Source: JAGQOZ01 sp041399205 (GTDB lineage Bacteria > Planctomycetota > Planctomycetia > Pirellulales > Pirellulaceae). Taken from it: a DNA stretch of 64,000 nucleotides. Position numbers and translations under genes: made by a program. Shown here piece after piece: positions 1 to 10,186 of the stretch (position 1 is the stretch's first letter; every line of letters starts with the position of its first letter). The stretch covers positions 62,001 to 126,000 of the forward strand of contig JAWKTK010000013.1 in NCBI GenBank assembly GCA_041399205.1, written 5' to 3'. The notes under the pieces were generated by a model. It made no database searches, had not been told where the DNA came from, and was given only the letters and a program-made list of their open reading frames with translations.

Positions 1-1
1 T

Positions 2-85
2 CTCCAGGCTATTGCTGAACAATCGAAAAGTACGTACGGAGAATATTTGCGAACCATCGCAGCTGAACGGCCTTATTCAGATTGA
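2..85 (+). CDS. C-terminal end of an unidentified protein (cut by window edge)
   Basis: Frame 2 is open from the window edge to a TGA at 83-85 and reads as 27 residues ending 'RTIAAERPYSD'. A good rho-independent terminator follows 130 bases downstream on the same strand, which supports a plus-strand gene ending here. Frame 3 is also open to about position 165, so the frame is not certain. Too little is visible to name a family. Confidence 0.3.
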   Translation, partial: LQAIAEQSKSTYGEYLRTIAAERPYSD

Positions 86-216
86 AATGGTCGTCTTACG
101 CCGAATGCCGCGTTTTACTCGGTCGAGCGTCTTGGCGAATCAAAGAGTTACAGAGAATTCGTAACCTCGTACACTACGGAAACGTCTTCAACGCCTGAAC
201 CATGAAATGCGGCAAC

Positions 217-251
217 GCGAAATTCGTTCGTCCGGCGAATTTCGCTTTTTT
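217..251 (+). terminator. Rho-independent terminator
   Basis: A perfect 10-bp inverted repeat (gcgaaattcg at 217-226, cgaatttcgc at 236-245) with a 9-base loop is followed by six T on the plus strand. It has no T tract on the minus strand, so it serves the gene entering from the left, not the convergent acyltransferase gene ending at 280. Confidence 0.75.
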
Positions 252-279
252 CTTACCCCAATCTTTCCATGAAGTGATT

Positions 280-2613
280 CTACTTCGAACCGAACTTGGC
301 CAGCGCCACGTCGCGGATTCCTTTCAAGTCCAGTTTGCCGGTGCCCAGCACTGGAATTTGGTCGACTTCCACAAACGAATCGACCGTCGGAATGAAGATA
401 TTGGGAAAGTCTTGCTGGCGCAAACCGTCACATAGTTCCTGCGGGGATTGGTTTAGTTCGGTGTGCACCACGATCAACCGTTCTCCTTTTTTGGCGTCGG
501 GGACGGCGGTTACGACAATTTCCGGTGGGTTTTCTTCATCGGTGCCGACCATTTGTTGCAGTGCTTCTTCGATACGAATGTGTGGCACCATTTCACCACC
601 AATCTTGCTGAAGCGACTTTCGCGGCCTGTGATGTGAATGAAACCGTCGTCGTCAATTTTGGCGACGTCTCCGGTGGTATACCAACCATCTTGCAGGACT
701 TCGGCCGTTTTTTCGGGCTGATTCAAATAGCCTTTCATCACGTTGTGGCCACTGATTTGTAACATACCCGATTCGTTGGGACCGAGTTCTTCGCCCGATT
801 CCAAGGAAACAACTCGAGCATGTACGCCTGCGACGGGACGTCCCACGGAGCCTTCCTTGGCATCCACTTGATGCGATTGAGCGGCAGACCGACTGGGCGG
901 AACATTGACGGAAACCAGTGGAGACAATTCGGTTGTGCCATATCCTTCGGTAGGCCGAATGCCGAATTTCTCTTCAAATGCGTCGCTCAATTCGATGGGC
1001 AGTTTCTCTGCGCCGACCACCACGGTGTCCAGCGTTGCGAATTCTTCCTTCGAACAACGCTTCAAGTAGCTTCGCAAGAAAGTGGGTGTCGACAGTAGGA
1101 TGGTCCCCTTGTGCTTGGCAATCATTTTTCCAATCACTTTGGCATCCAACGGATTGAAGTGGTAGGTGCCTTTGATATTCAGCGATGCGACCGTCCACAA
1201 CGTCACTGTGTACCCAAAGGAATGAAAGAACGGCAGGATACCCACAATCACGTCCGTGCTGCGCAAGTTGACCACTTGGTCCACTGCCTTGACGTTGGCG
1301 TGAATATTGGAATTGGTCAACATGACTCCCTTGGGAATTCCCGTCGAACCGGATGTAAAAATGATGGTCAGAATGTCATCTGCTTGAATGGTGCCTAGCT
1401 TCAAGATCGAATTTACCAGTGGTGCCGGCATCACGAACGCCATTAAAGCTCCGATTAGCTTATCTCCAAGAGTTGCTTTCTCTTTGAAGTCTTCCAAGCA
1501 AATCACATCGGCGTCCATGTTCAGGTCCAGCTTTTCCAGAACCTTTCGACTGGTCAAAACGTGTTTGATACCAGCTTGTTTGATGCACTGGTTCATCACG
1601 GTGGATGAAACCGTGTAATTCAAATTGATGGCCACTCGACGATCCAACGACACGGCCAAATTCACAATCATGGATGGCACGCTGGGTGGCAGCAGGATGC
1701 CTACGTGATTTTCATCGGCCTGCAGAACGTGTCTTCGCAGAATTCGACGCAAGATTAACGCACGCATCAAGAAGCTGCCGCCCGTGACTTCGGCGCCGGT
1801 TGAATCGGCAACCTTCGCACCGAATTTGCGTCGCTTGCAGGCTCGAACCATATCTTGCTGAATGGAACTGGTCTTCTCCATGCGTTGTTTTACCGCCTTT
1901 GCACCAAGAGCTTGAACTGCTTGTCGAATTTGAAACAGGGACTGAGGATTTTCAATTGGATCGCCCACATGAATGGTGAACGGATAACGCCAGCGTTTGG
2001 GCCATTTCCAAAAGAACTTACCACCTTGAAACGAAAATGCACTTCCCCAAAGGCCATCAATATACACTGGGACGACATTGGCGTTGGTCCCCTTCAGAAT
2101 CTTCATGAGGCCTGGCTTGAAAGACATTAGATTGCCGGAGCGAGTGATCCCTCCTTCAGGGAAAATTCCCACAACGTCGCCAGCGATCAGACCATCGCGT
2201 GCTTCTTTTAGTGCGCTGGCAATGGCGCGAGGTCCGTTCGCAATCAGGATAGCTCGGAACTTCCGAGCCAACCGTAACATGAAGCGGTTCTGGATATTGG
2301 GCGAATAAACAATGATGCGAAGATGCCGAGGACAAAACAGCATCATCAACTGCCCATCCAGCCAAGAAACATGGTTGGAAACCACCACCACGCCGCCTTC
2401 CTGCGGAAACTTTTCCCAGCCCAATTGGCGAATGCGGTAGAACGCCGTGAAGAAACTCCAAACCACAAAGCGGACTGTGGCGACAGGCCAAAAGATAATC
2501 CCGATGACAAAGGCCACGGCCAGCGCCGCCAGAACACCGATGACTCCAAACGCCAGATTCGGCCAAATGGATCCGATCGGCCCTATGTTGTTCCACACTA
2601 CAATGTCGCTCAA
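280..2613 (-). CDS. Aas-like bifunctional lysophospholipid acyltransferase / acyl-ACP synthetase
   Basis: Fusion of a 1-acyl-glycerophosphate acyltransferase domain and an AMP-forming acyl ligase domain, as in Aas, which activates free fatty acid onto ACP and re-acylates lysophospholipid at the inner membrane. The reading frame is open further upstream, but a TTG at 2611-2613 preceded by AGGA eight bases away fits best; the protein is then 777 residues. A hydrophobic segment lies at about 21-43. The acyltransferase motif NHVSWLD has its His at 81, FPEG is at 151-154, and the adenylation loop TSGSTGIPKG is at 420-429, followed by YGTTE and YTTGD further on. It lacks the MFS domain seen in some relatives. 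It is intact and stands alone, with a FG-GAP gene upstream on the same strand. The fold assignment is firm; the exact acyl acceptor is inferred. Confidence 0.87.
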   Translation of the reverse strand: MSDIVVWNNIGPIGSIWPNLAFGVIGVLAALAVAFVIGIIFWPVATVRFVVWSFFTAFYRIRQLGWEKFPQEGGVVVVSNHVSWLDGQLMMLFCPRHLRIIVYSPNIQNRFMLRLARKFRAILIANGPRAIASALKEARDGLIAGDVVGIFPEGGITRSGNLMSFKPGLMKILKGTNANVVPVYIDGLWGSAFSFQGGKFFWKWPKRWRYPFTIHVGDPIENPQSLFQIRQAVQALGAKAVKQRMEKTSSIQQDMVRACKRRKFGAKVADSTGAEVTGGSFLMRALILRRILRRHVLQADENHVGILLPPSVPSMIVNLAVSLDRRVAINLNYTVSSTVMNQCIKQAGIKHVLTSRKVLEKLDLNMDADVICLEDFKEKATLGDKLIGALMAFVMPAPLVNSILKLGTIQADDILTIIFTSGSTGIPKGVMLTNSNIHANVKAVDQVVNLRSTDVIVGILPFFHSFGYTVTLWTVASLNIKGTYHFNPLDAKVIGKMIAKHKGTILLSTPTFLRSYLKRCSKEEFATLDTVVVGAEKLPIELSDAFEEKFGIRPTEGYGTTELSPLVSVNVPPSRSAAQSHQVDAKEGSVGRPVAGVHARVVSLESGEELGPNESGMLQISGHNVMKGYLNQPEKTAEVLQDGWYTTGDVAKIDDDGFIHITGRESRFSKIGGEMVPHIRIEEALQQMVGTDEENPPEIVVTAVPDAKKGERLIVVHTELNQSPQELCDGLRQQDFPNIFIPTVDSFVEVDQIPVLGTGKLDLKGIRDVALAKFGSK

Positions 2614-2799
2614 AACTGCAGTCCTGTGACGTTGGCATGTCCACCGAGACCGGCTGCTTCCACGCCACCGCTTGGTCTCGCTCTCCAGACGTGAGGCCCG
2701 AGTATAGTTGACGGGCCAGTAGCGAGCAATTTCAGCTTGAAACCTGAATTCGGAAAATGCGAACTCGATGTGTCTACCGCACAAGAATTCGCAGGACCG

Positions 2800-5298
2800 C
2801 TATTTTCGCAGACGCAAATCGTCGGAGTCAGCGGCCAGTGCGGCGGCTAATTGGTCGATAACGGGGTCGAACCGCAGCAACGTCGATTCGATGCCATTCA
2901 GTCGGTTCGCCAGGGCAGGACGGACAGCAACGGTCGGTTCGGCTGCGGCGACAAATGTGCCGGCCGTAAAGACGTAGACCAGATCGGCCGAATTGAATTC
3001 GCCATCTCCGTTCCAGTCTCCTTCTTCAAACGTGGAATTGTTGACAAAGGCGTCTTCGTATTCGCCTGCGACAAACACCATCACCAAATCACTGGAATTG
3101 AAGATGCCATCGTCGTTGGAATCACCGGGAATCCGAACCTCGTAAACGCGAACCGTTGACACGGGGCAGGCTTCGCCAAAACACAAGGCATGAGCCGAAA
3201 AAATATCTGCATCGCCATCTTGGTTGATATCGGCCAAGTGAATGTCATTCAATTTTTCCAGTCCCGTGGCCACAATTTGGCGATCACCAAAGGAACCGTT
3301 GCCGTTATTTTCGAACCATCCGATGCTGGCGTCTTGCAGGCTGGAAACGACCGCATCCAAATCGCCGTCGTTATCCACGTCCGCTACTCGTACGTTTTGC
3401 GGCTCAGTCGCATTGGTCCAAATCACTTGAGCCGAACCAAAGTTGGCGCGTCCGCCATTTCGAAACCAAACCACTTGATTCTGAATCAGCGAAACCGCAA
3501 ACACATCTTGATCGCCGTCTCCATCGGCATCGCCCACGTCTACAGAAAAGGCGCCTGCGAGATCGGCAATGGTCTTGCGAGCGGCAAAGGTACCTTGCCC
3601 GTCCGTGTTTTCGTACCAGCCCACGCTTTGACTGGAAGATGCCAGCATGTCAATATCGCCATCCTTGTCCAAGTCAACCAGAACAATTGCGGAAGCCGAT
3701 AGCACGCTGTTTTCAATCACATTGGCAGAATAGGAATTGCCAGTGCTGATGAACGACAGGAATTCTGATCCGGCCGCAACAAACACATCGGCGCGGCCAT
3801 CGCTATTGACGTCCGCCGTTCGGATCTCGCGAGGCGAAGCCACGTCCGCCGAAATGACGCGGCGGGCGCCAAAGCTGCCGTTGCCGTTATTCGGAAACCA
3901 ACCGATCGTCAAATCGGGTGGTGACGCGAACAGGATGTCTTGTCGGCCGTCACCGTTCATGTCATCCGCCCACACGGCATTCGCTCCTCGAACATCTTGC
4001 GCCAGAATCTGTTGTTTTCCGTACGAACCTTTGCCGTCTTCATTCTCATACCACGAAACCTCGTGGTCGTATGCGGAGGCCACAATCGTGTCCAAATCGC
4101 CATCACCGTCCAGATCTGCGGTGACGACTTTTTTGACGTTCTTGGCATCGGATGAAACCACTCGCACACCGCCAAAACCAGTGGTCGTACCTGGATACCA
4201 CTCGAAGCGGCTCAGTGATGAATTACCTGCCACCAGATCCGGCCGATTGTCTCCGTTGAGATCCGCAACGGTCAACGAGGTGGCGCCGCTATTACTGGAA
4301 ATGGTGGTCGCTGCACCAAAACTACCTGCGTTGTTGCGGAACAACAGAATCTGCTGACCGAAGCGAGCGGACGCGAGCACATCCAGGTCTCCATCGCCAT
4401 CGATATCGGATGCGATCACGGCGGTACCGTCATCTAGAGACGAAGTAATCACCTCTTCAGTGAAACTGCCGTCACCTTGGTTGATGTACCACGTGACCGA
4501 ATCGTAGCTAACAGCCAGCACGTCGATATTTCCGTCATTGTTCAAGTCCGCCGTATGCACTTCATCAATGGTGTCGACGCTGCCGAGCGATTCGGGCGAT
4601 CCAAAATTCCCGTTCGTGTTTTCGAACCAAACCACTTCGCCGGAATCGTACGAACCAACCACGACATCCAAATCGCCGTCACCGTCCAAATCATCCGTGA
4701 CGACCGAAAGTGGTTCGTCGACATCACCGATTTCACCGGACAGCGATAAATTTCCCGCACCATCATTCTGGTACCAGACAACCTTGTCCCCGTCAAAGAA
4801 TGTTGCCACCAGATCGATGTGGCCGTCCTGGTTCATGTCCACGGCGTGAACGTCACTGGCGCCGGTCGCCTGATCATCAACCAAAATGGTTCGACCAAAA
4901 TTTCCCTGACCGTCGTTATCGTGCCACGCCACAAAGCCGTCCAGAAACGAAGTGGAAACCACGTCCATGTCACCGTCACCATCAATATCGGCGATGTCAA
5001 ACCCTCGGATGGCGCGAACGGAATCGGAAATACTTTGGCGTTTGGAGAATTCTCCCGCTCCCAGATTTCGGTACCACTGGATGGAATTGTTTTCGTAGGC
5101 CGATGTGACAATGTCCAAGTTTCCGTCGCCGTCCAAATCAGCAGCTTGCACATCCGTGGGCAGATCCCCTTCGTTTAGTTGGATGTCTCGAGGAATAAAC
5201 GAAAGTGTGGTGAGACACAGTCGAGTTTCCATGGTTTCCATTTGAAGACGAGCGGGGCGAAATCTTCGATTGTGGCGGTTCATCATGGTTCTTGTCAT
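2800..5298 (-). CDS. Secreted FG-GAP/VCBS repeat protein with dockerin-like C-terminus
   Basis: About 832 residues from the ATG at 5296-5298; a second ATG pair lies 12-15 bases downstream and no clear ribosome site separates them. The N-terminus has the planctomycete export-type motif (RLQMETMETRLCLT). From about residue 40 to 700 there are many calcium-type repeats of the form DLDGDGDLDVV followed by WYxNxxGxG, expected to fold as an FG-GAP beta-propeller or solenoid. A dockerin-like pair of EF-hand-like loops follows at about 725-784 (GDSNDDGIFNSSDLV, GDWNGDGEFNSADLV) and then a short Ala-rich tail. Such proteins are exported; substrate or partner is unknown. The same dockerin core recurs in other large proteins of this window (27761-29335 and 44192-49064). 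The function beyond surface display or calcium binding is not visible. Confidence 0.85.
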   Translation of the reverse strand: MTRTMMNRHNRRFRPARLQMETMETRLCLTTLSFIPRDIQLNEGDLPTDVQAADLDGDGNLDIVTSAYENNSIQWYRNLGAGEFSKRQSISDSVRAIRGFDIADIDGDGDMDVVSTSFLDGFVAWHDNDGQGNFGRTILVDDQATGASDVHAVDMNQDGHIDLVATFFDGDKVVWYQNDGAGNLSLSGEIGDVDEPLSVVTDDLDGDGDLDVVVGSYDSGEVVWFENTNGNFGSPESLGSVDTIDEVHTADLNNDGNIDVLAVSYDSVTWYINQGDGSFTEEVITSSLDDGTAVIASDIDGDGDLDVLASARFGQQILLFRNNAGSFGAATTISSNSGATSLTVADLNGDNRPDLVAGNSSLSRFEWYPGTTTGFGGVRVVSSDAKNVKKVVTADLDGDGDLDTIVASAYDHEVSWYENEDGKGSYGKQQILAQDVRGANAVWADDMNGDGRQDILFASPPDLTIGWFPNNGNGSFGARRVISADVASPREIRTADVNSDGRADVFVAAGSEFLSFISTGNSYSANVIENSVLSASAIVLVDLDKDGDIDMLASSSQSVGWYENTDGQGTFAARKTIADLAGAFSVDVGDADGDGDQDVFAVSLIQNQVVWFRNGGRANFGSAQVIWTNATEPQNVRVADVDNDGDLDAVVSSLQDASIGWFENNGNGSFGDRQIVATGLEKLNDIHLADINQDGDADIFSAHALCFGEACPVSTVRVYEVRIPGDSNDDGIFNSSDLVMVFVAGEYEDAFVNNSTFEEGDWNGDGEFNSADLVYVFTAGTFVAAAEPTVAVRPALANRLNGIESTLLRFDPVIDQLAAALAADSDDLRLRK

Positions 5299-6009
5299 AG
5301 CGAAATGGGTGGTAAACAACAAGGAAATGAAACATCGAATGGACTCGCACTGTCGGCCAGCGTCCCGGGTTGTGATTCTATCTGTCGAACTGGGAGCATT
5401 CGGGGCACGAGTCAAACTTAAATCTGGGCGATAAGGTTTAAAGCAAAGCACTAGAGGATTCGTAGGTGTTTTGCGGGCCGAATGTGCACGAGTATAGATG
5501 TCTTTTTCGCCGGGAACAAACAATGCCCCAAAAAAGTCGTGACGAATTCGACTTTTGTCCTGCCTAACCATCTGGCGGGCTGTGAGCGTAGCCCGAAAGG
5601 AATCGAAATTGCCATTCTGATTATGGCGTTTATTCTCGAAACCGGCTACATTCTAGGGAGCGGCCAGATGTGCGTGCGATAGAGCCATTTGCTTTTTGTG
5701 GAATTCGGGCAAATAGCTCTGACGGCTTCAAACATCGTCATGCCGCTAACTCCGGGCCGGTATTCTTCCAATGGAATAGAAGATACCGGCCTTGTTGGTT
5801 TGTGAAGGTTTCGGTCGAACAAGAAACACTCGCCTTCGCCCAGGACACCAAGCGTCTGACGTGAAAGGGTTACGTTGAACGGTGGGCTCGACTCCCGTCT
5901 CTCTTCCGTTAACACTATTTAACTGATGTCCGGCAACCGTACGGAACACGGTTATCGTTGTGGCATTTGTCTTCGTTCGGTTTGCAGACTTGGGAAAACT
6001 TCTATCGTT
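5299..6009. other. Long intergenic region between divergent genes
   Basis: 711 bases between the FG-GAP gene (minus) and dnaG (plus). No convincing coding sequence: the open frames here are short and of unnatural composition. It holds two strong hairpins (5681-5720 and 5755-5791) described separately, and should also hold the promoters of both flanking genes, but I could not pick a convincing -35/-10 pair. Confidence 0.6.
5681..5791. ncRNA. Candidate structured RNA (two adjacent hairpins)
   Basis: Two stable helices lie 34 bases apart. The first pairs agagc-c-atttgc (5681-5692) with gcaaat-a-gctct (5709-5720), 11 pairs with one mismatch. The second pairs ggccggtattcttc (5755-5768) with gaagataccggcc (5779-5791), 13 pairs with one bulge. 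Neither is followed by a T tract on either strand, so plain terminators are unlikely. Further downstream, 5880-5905, is a T-loop-like stretch (ggctcgactcc) without a matching acceptor stem. I do not recognise a known RNA family. Confidence 0.25.
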
Positions 6010-7820
6010 ATGTCATTTGAAGCGAAGGAACGAGTTCGACAGGCTACCGACATTGTTGACGTGATTGGTGGCTACATGGATTTGCGTCGTCAGGGACGCA
6101 TGCTGGTGGGACTGTGTCCGTGGCATGACGATTCCAAGCCGAGTCTTCAGGTGAATCCCGAACGACAATCTTGGAAATGCTGGGTCTGCGATGACGGCGG
6201 CGATATCTTTTCGTTTGTCATGAAGAAAGAGGGTGTCGGCTTTCCGGAGGCACTTAAGTTACTGGCCGAACAAGCTGGTATTGAATTGGACGAACGTCGT
6301 GGCCCGACGGCGACACCCGGCAGTCCGGAAGATAAAGCGACGCTGTATCGAGCAATGGCGTGGGCGGTAGAACAATTTCATCGGTGTTTGCTGTATTCGG
6401 ACGAAGCGGAAACGGCTCGCAAGTATTTGCAGGACCGGCAGATCGACGCCGATAGTATCAGTCGCTATCGAATTGGCTTTTCGCCCAACCAGTGGCGGTG
6501 GATCATTGATCAAGGTCGACCACATGGGTTTTCGCCGGAAGTCTTGGAAGCAGTCGGCTTGGCCATCAAAAACGAAAAAGCGAACAGTTGGTACGATCGT
6601 TTTCGAGGTCGTGTGTTGTTTCCGATCAGCGACACGCAAAAACGACCGATTGCGATTGGCGGTCGAGTCTTACCGGAGTTTGCGGACGATAAATCGCCCA
6701 AATACATTAATTCGCCAGAGACGCGACTGTATTCCAAAAGTGAACAGCTTTACGGGCTGGACGTGGTTCGCGATCAAGTGGCCAAACAACGTCATTTGGT
6801 GGTCATGGAAGGCTATACGGATGTCGTTGTCGCTCGGCAATTTGGCGTCGACAACGTGGTGGCCGTCTGCGGAACCGCCTTGGGTGCGCGTCATATTCCG
6901 TTGATCCGCCGCTTTGCGGATTCCATCACGTTGGTATTGGATGGCGACGAAGCAGGACAACGCCGCACAAATCAAATCTTGGAATTGTTCATCGCCAGCC
7001 AGATGGATCTGCGCATTGTCACATTGCCCGAAGGGCTGGACCCGTGTGATTTTCTGCAGCAACAAGGCTTCGATGCATTTCAGTCGTTTTTGCAATCCGC
7101 CATCGATGCGCTGGAGCACAAAATCCGTTCAACCACGGCTGGCTTGGACTTAATTCGTGACACGCATAAAGCGAATGTGGCTTTGAACGAATTGCTCACC
7201 ACGCTAGCACGTGCGCCTAAATCACAGTTGGGCAAGACAGACGCTGCGAACGTGTTGCGAGAACAACAGGTTCTCGTTCGGTTGGCTCGCGAATTTCAAC
7301 TGGACGAACAACAATTACGAAAACAGCTGGAAGAAATTCGCAGATTTGCGAACCATTTCATTTACCTTCGTCACAAGTTCCAACGAAAACAACCAAGCTG
7401 ACGCCGGTGGAACGCGACCTGTTCGAAATGCAGATCATGCGTCCTGATTCGATTCCCATCATCTTGGAAAATATAGGCTTAGGTGATTTGCAGTCGGATG
7501 CGGCGCAGACGCTTTACATGCGGTACGCCGAGTTAGAGTCTCAAGGAATATTGGCAGATTTTGATCGGATGATCTTAGAGTTCGACGATCCGGCGATGAA
7601 GAATTTGTTAGTTGGACTTTCAGAATCGGCGGGTAAGAAGTTACAACAGGATCTGGACGTGGAAATGGCGTTACGCGAGTTGTTGGAATCGTTCCTTCGT
7701 CGGCAGACGGATGCGGAACTTCGACAACAACAACGATCGCTGGATTCCCACGACCTGGATGATGAAAAGAAGATGGAGTTGCTGCTGGACTTATTGAAAC
7801 GTCGGCAGGAACTCGCCTGA
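6010..7820 (+). CDS. dnaG: DNA primase DnaG (one frameshift in the present sequence)
   Basis: Synthesises RNA primers for replication. The start is the ATG at 6010 (MSFEAKERVRQATDIVDVIG); the frame is open further upstream but that part looks non-coding. The CHC2 zinc site is C36, H39, C57, C60. The Toprim domain shows E267 (MEGYTD) and the D311xD313 pair (VLDGDEAG). The first frame stops at 7401 within a linker; the C-terminal helicase-interaction region continues in another frame, with FEMQIMRPDSIP near its start and a coiled Glu/Arg-rich end, up to the TGA at 7818-7820. The combined length of about 603 residues matches normal DnaG, so a one-base error around 7340-7375 is likelier than a real break. 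The rpoD gene follows, the usual dnaG-rpoD order. Confidence 0.93.
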
Positions 7821-8135
7821 ACAAAGTTCATTCGATTGTGTCGCACTGGCTTTGCCAAGACTTGCGAAATAAGAAATGGTGTTTGACCAATCGTTGTGTT
7901 AGTTCATGAAGGCCCCAGAATTTTCGCGCCCACGGATGGGAGACGAACTGAGGCCGATCGGTCGCTTGGTCCCGCAACCAGTGACTGACATGTAATGTCC
8001 TGGGAAACTTGCAAGGAAGCAAATTTCTAATGGCAATTTCTGCGCTACGCTTTATCAGCGATCCGCACATCGGCCATCCAGAAGCTGCTCTTGCTGTTTC
8101 CTGTTTGCACAAACTGCTGCAGGAGGATATCGCCA
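7821..8135. other. Intergenic region dnaG-rpoD
   Basis: About 315 bases. I see no gene, hairpin terminator or convincing promoter here. The last 15 bases hold the strong ribosome site of rpoD (aggagg at 8121-8126). Confidence 0.5.
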
Positions 8136-9791
8136 GTGAATAGCCTGATTGCCGATGAACTCAAGACCCTGATCCACAAAGGGAAAGAACAAGGATTTCT
8201 TACCTACGACGAAGTCAATCAATACTTGCCCGACGACGATCTCAGCCCAGAACGTCTGGACAGCCTGCTGTTGGCGTTGGATGAAACCGGAATTCGCTTG
8301 ATTGACAAACCGGTACCCGTAGCGAAACGAGAATTTGTTCCAGATCCCGTGCCGGCTCTTTCTGACGATGGAATTGATTCGGAAGTGGCCCTAGAGGCTC
8401 TGGAAGAGGCCAAGAAGCTGGATAGCGATCCAATTCGCATGTACCTCAGCCAAATGTCTCACATCCCCTTGCTTAAACGCGAAGAAGAAATTTCGCTGGC
8501 CAAGAAAATCGAAGTATCTCGCAAGCGATTCCGTCGCACGGTCTTGTCCAGTGACTTTGCCATGCGAAGCACAGTCGAGACGTTGGAGAAAGTCTATCGA
8601 GGTGAATTGCCGTTTGACCGCACCATCAAGGTTTCGCTGACGGAACAGTTGACCAAGGAACAGATTCTGGCTCGCATGCCGCACAATCTGAAGCTGTTGA
8701 ATCATTTGCTGGATGAAAACCGCAAGGACTTTGACCAGCTGATTCGTCGTTCGACCTCGGACGAAGTCAAGGCACAACTGCGTCGTCGCTTCATCGCTCG
8801 ACGTAGAAAGTGCCTACAACTGGTGGAAGAACTCAGCCTGCGAACGCGCCGAGTCCAACCGTTGATGGCACAACTGAAAGAGTATGCTCGTCGCATGAAC
8901 GACATCAAGCAGCGTTTGGATGCTTTGCCAGAAGGTCCCGCACGAAGATGATCGACATCGCTGCGCCGCGACCTGCACAATTTGATGGTGTTGACGCAGG
9001 AGAGTCCTCGCGGATTGCTGAAGAAGTGCCAACAATTCAGTGAAGAATTCAAAACCTATGAACAGGTGAAACGGCAACTTTCCAACGGCAATCTGCGTTT
9101 GGTAGTTTCCATTGCCAAGAAATATCGTAATCGCGGGCTCAGCTTTTTGGATCTGATCCAAGAAGGCAACACGGGGTTGATGCGAGCGGTAGACAAGTAC
9201 GAATATCGTCGAGGCTTTAAGTTTTCGACGTATGCCACGTGGTGGATTCGTCAAGCGATTACGCGTTCCATTGCCGATCAAGCGAGAACCATTCGCATTC
9301 CCGTGCACATGATTGATGTGCTGTCGAAACTTCGCAACGTGCAGAAGCAGTTGTTGCAAGAAAAGAAGCGCGAACCGTTGATGTCCGAAATTGCCGAACG
9401 ATCAGGACTGACCATTGATGAAGTAGTTCGCGTACTGGACATCGGCCGACATCCGGTCAGTTTGGATCGACCCGTGGGTGACAGCGAAGACGCCGCCTTT
9501 GGTGAATTCATTGAAGATCACGCTACCGACAATCCGTTGCGAACCGCCAGCAATGGCATTTTGCGTGACAAAATTGAAAGCCTGTTAAAGACGTTGACCT
9601 ATCGCGAACGTGAAATCATTCGCCTGCGGTACGGACTGGGCGACGGCTACACGTACACGCTGGAAGAAGTAGGTCGCATTTTCAAGGTGACTCGTGAACG
9701 AGTGCGACAGATTGAAGCCAAGGCGGTTCGCAAACTGCAGCATCCCGTGCGAAGCCAGCAGCTGGAAGGCTTCCTCAAAGGCGCGGCATAG
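8136..9791 (+). CDS. rpoD: Primary sigma factor RpoD (sigma-70), interrupted near codon 271
   Basis: The start is a GTG at 8136, nine bases after a perfect AGGAGG. Region 1.1 covers about residues 1-55 (ADELKTLIHKGKEQGFLTYD), region 1.2 has DPIRMYLSQM, and there is a non-conserved linker. Region 2 has RLVVSIAKKYRNRGLSFLDL and FSTYATWWIRQAITR, and region 4 ends with TRERVRQIEAKAVRKL. An in-frame TGA at 8949-8951 splits it. The residues around it (GPARR, stop, STSLRRDL) do not look like family sequence, while a shifted frame gives a charged stretch (HEDDRHR), so two compensating indels between about 8938 and 8965 are likely. The full product would be about 551 residues. Regions 2.4 and 4.2 are intact, so it should direct transcription from ordinary -35/-10 promoters. 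Confidence 0.93.
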
Positions 9792-9824
9792 CACGGAAAT
9801 CGTGTGAGTCCTTGGAAATCCAGG

Positions 9825-9858
9825 TACAAGCGAACCAGCTGTTGGCGGTTCGCTTGTA
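9825..9858 (+). terminator. Terminator-like hairpin after rpoD, no U tract
   Basis: A perfect 12-bp inverted repeat (tacaagcgaacc / ggttcgcttgta) with a 10-base loop, 33 bases after the rpoD stop. It lacks the T run of an intrinsic terminator, so it may act as an RNA 3' stabiliser or with a protein factor. Confidence 0.45.
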
Positions 9859-9907
9859 GCAATCGTGCGAACCATTCATTCCTTCGGTAGCAAAAGGAGT
9901 TGTAGCC

Positions 9908-10186
9908 ATGGGAATATTGATCGAAGAAGACACATTGATCGTCTTGTTGGGCCTGTCCCTGTTGGCCGGAGTGCTGGCGCTGGTGCTAACTCGCATTGGC
10001 CGACCCTGCAAAGAACAATACGCGTGGCAGTGGGTCTATTTTGTTATGCTGGCGGTTGTCGGTGGACTTACCGCTCTGACCGTGAACGTGGCCAACGAAT
10101 ACTGGCTCTGGTGCAGTAGCACACTGGGGGTCATGATTGTCGGCGGCACCGTCACCATGCAGCCTCGACTGCCACACGAACATTGA
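9908..10186 (+). CDS. Small membrane protein, unknown function
   Basis: 92 residues from an ATG with GGAG eight bases upstream. Two clear transmembrane segments (about 10-28 and 42-62), and a third weaker hydrophobic stretch near 65-82; the cytoplasmic or external loop carries RIGRPCKEQYAWQW. Three Trp and two Cys are spread through it. I do not recognise the family. It stands alone between a hairpin after rpoD and another hairpin 40 bases after its own stop, which suggests its own transcription unit. The good ribosome site and membrane topology make it a likely real gene. Confidence 0.75.
   Translation: MGILIEEDTLIVLLGLSLLAGVLALVLTRIGRPCKEQYAWQWVYFVMLAVVGGLTALTVNVANEYWLWCSSTLGVMIVGGTVTMQPRLPHEH

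Noticed and set aside
5870..5910. tRNA or tmRNA 3' end
   Set aside because: The stretch ggctcgactcc looks like a T-loop, but there is no matching 5' acceptor stem upstream and no anticodon arm.
7340..7410. Programmed frameshift in dnaG
   Set aside because: No slippery heptamer with a downstream structure is evident, and similar shifts occur in many unrelated genes of the window, so sequence error is simpler.
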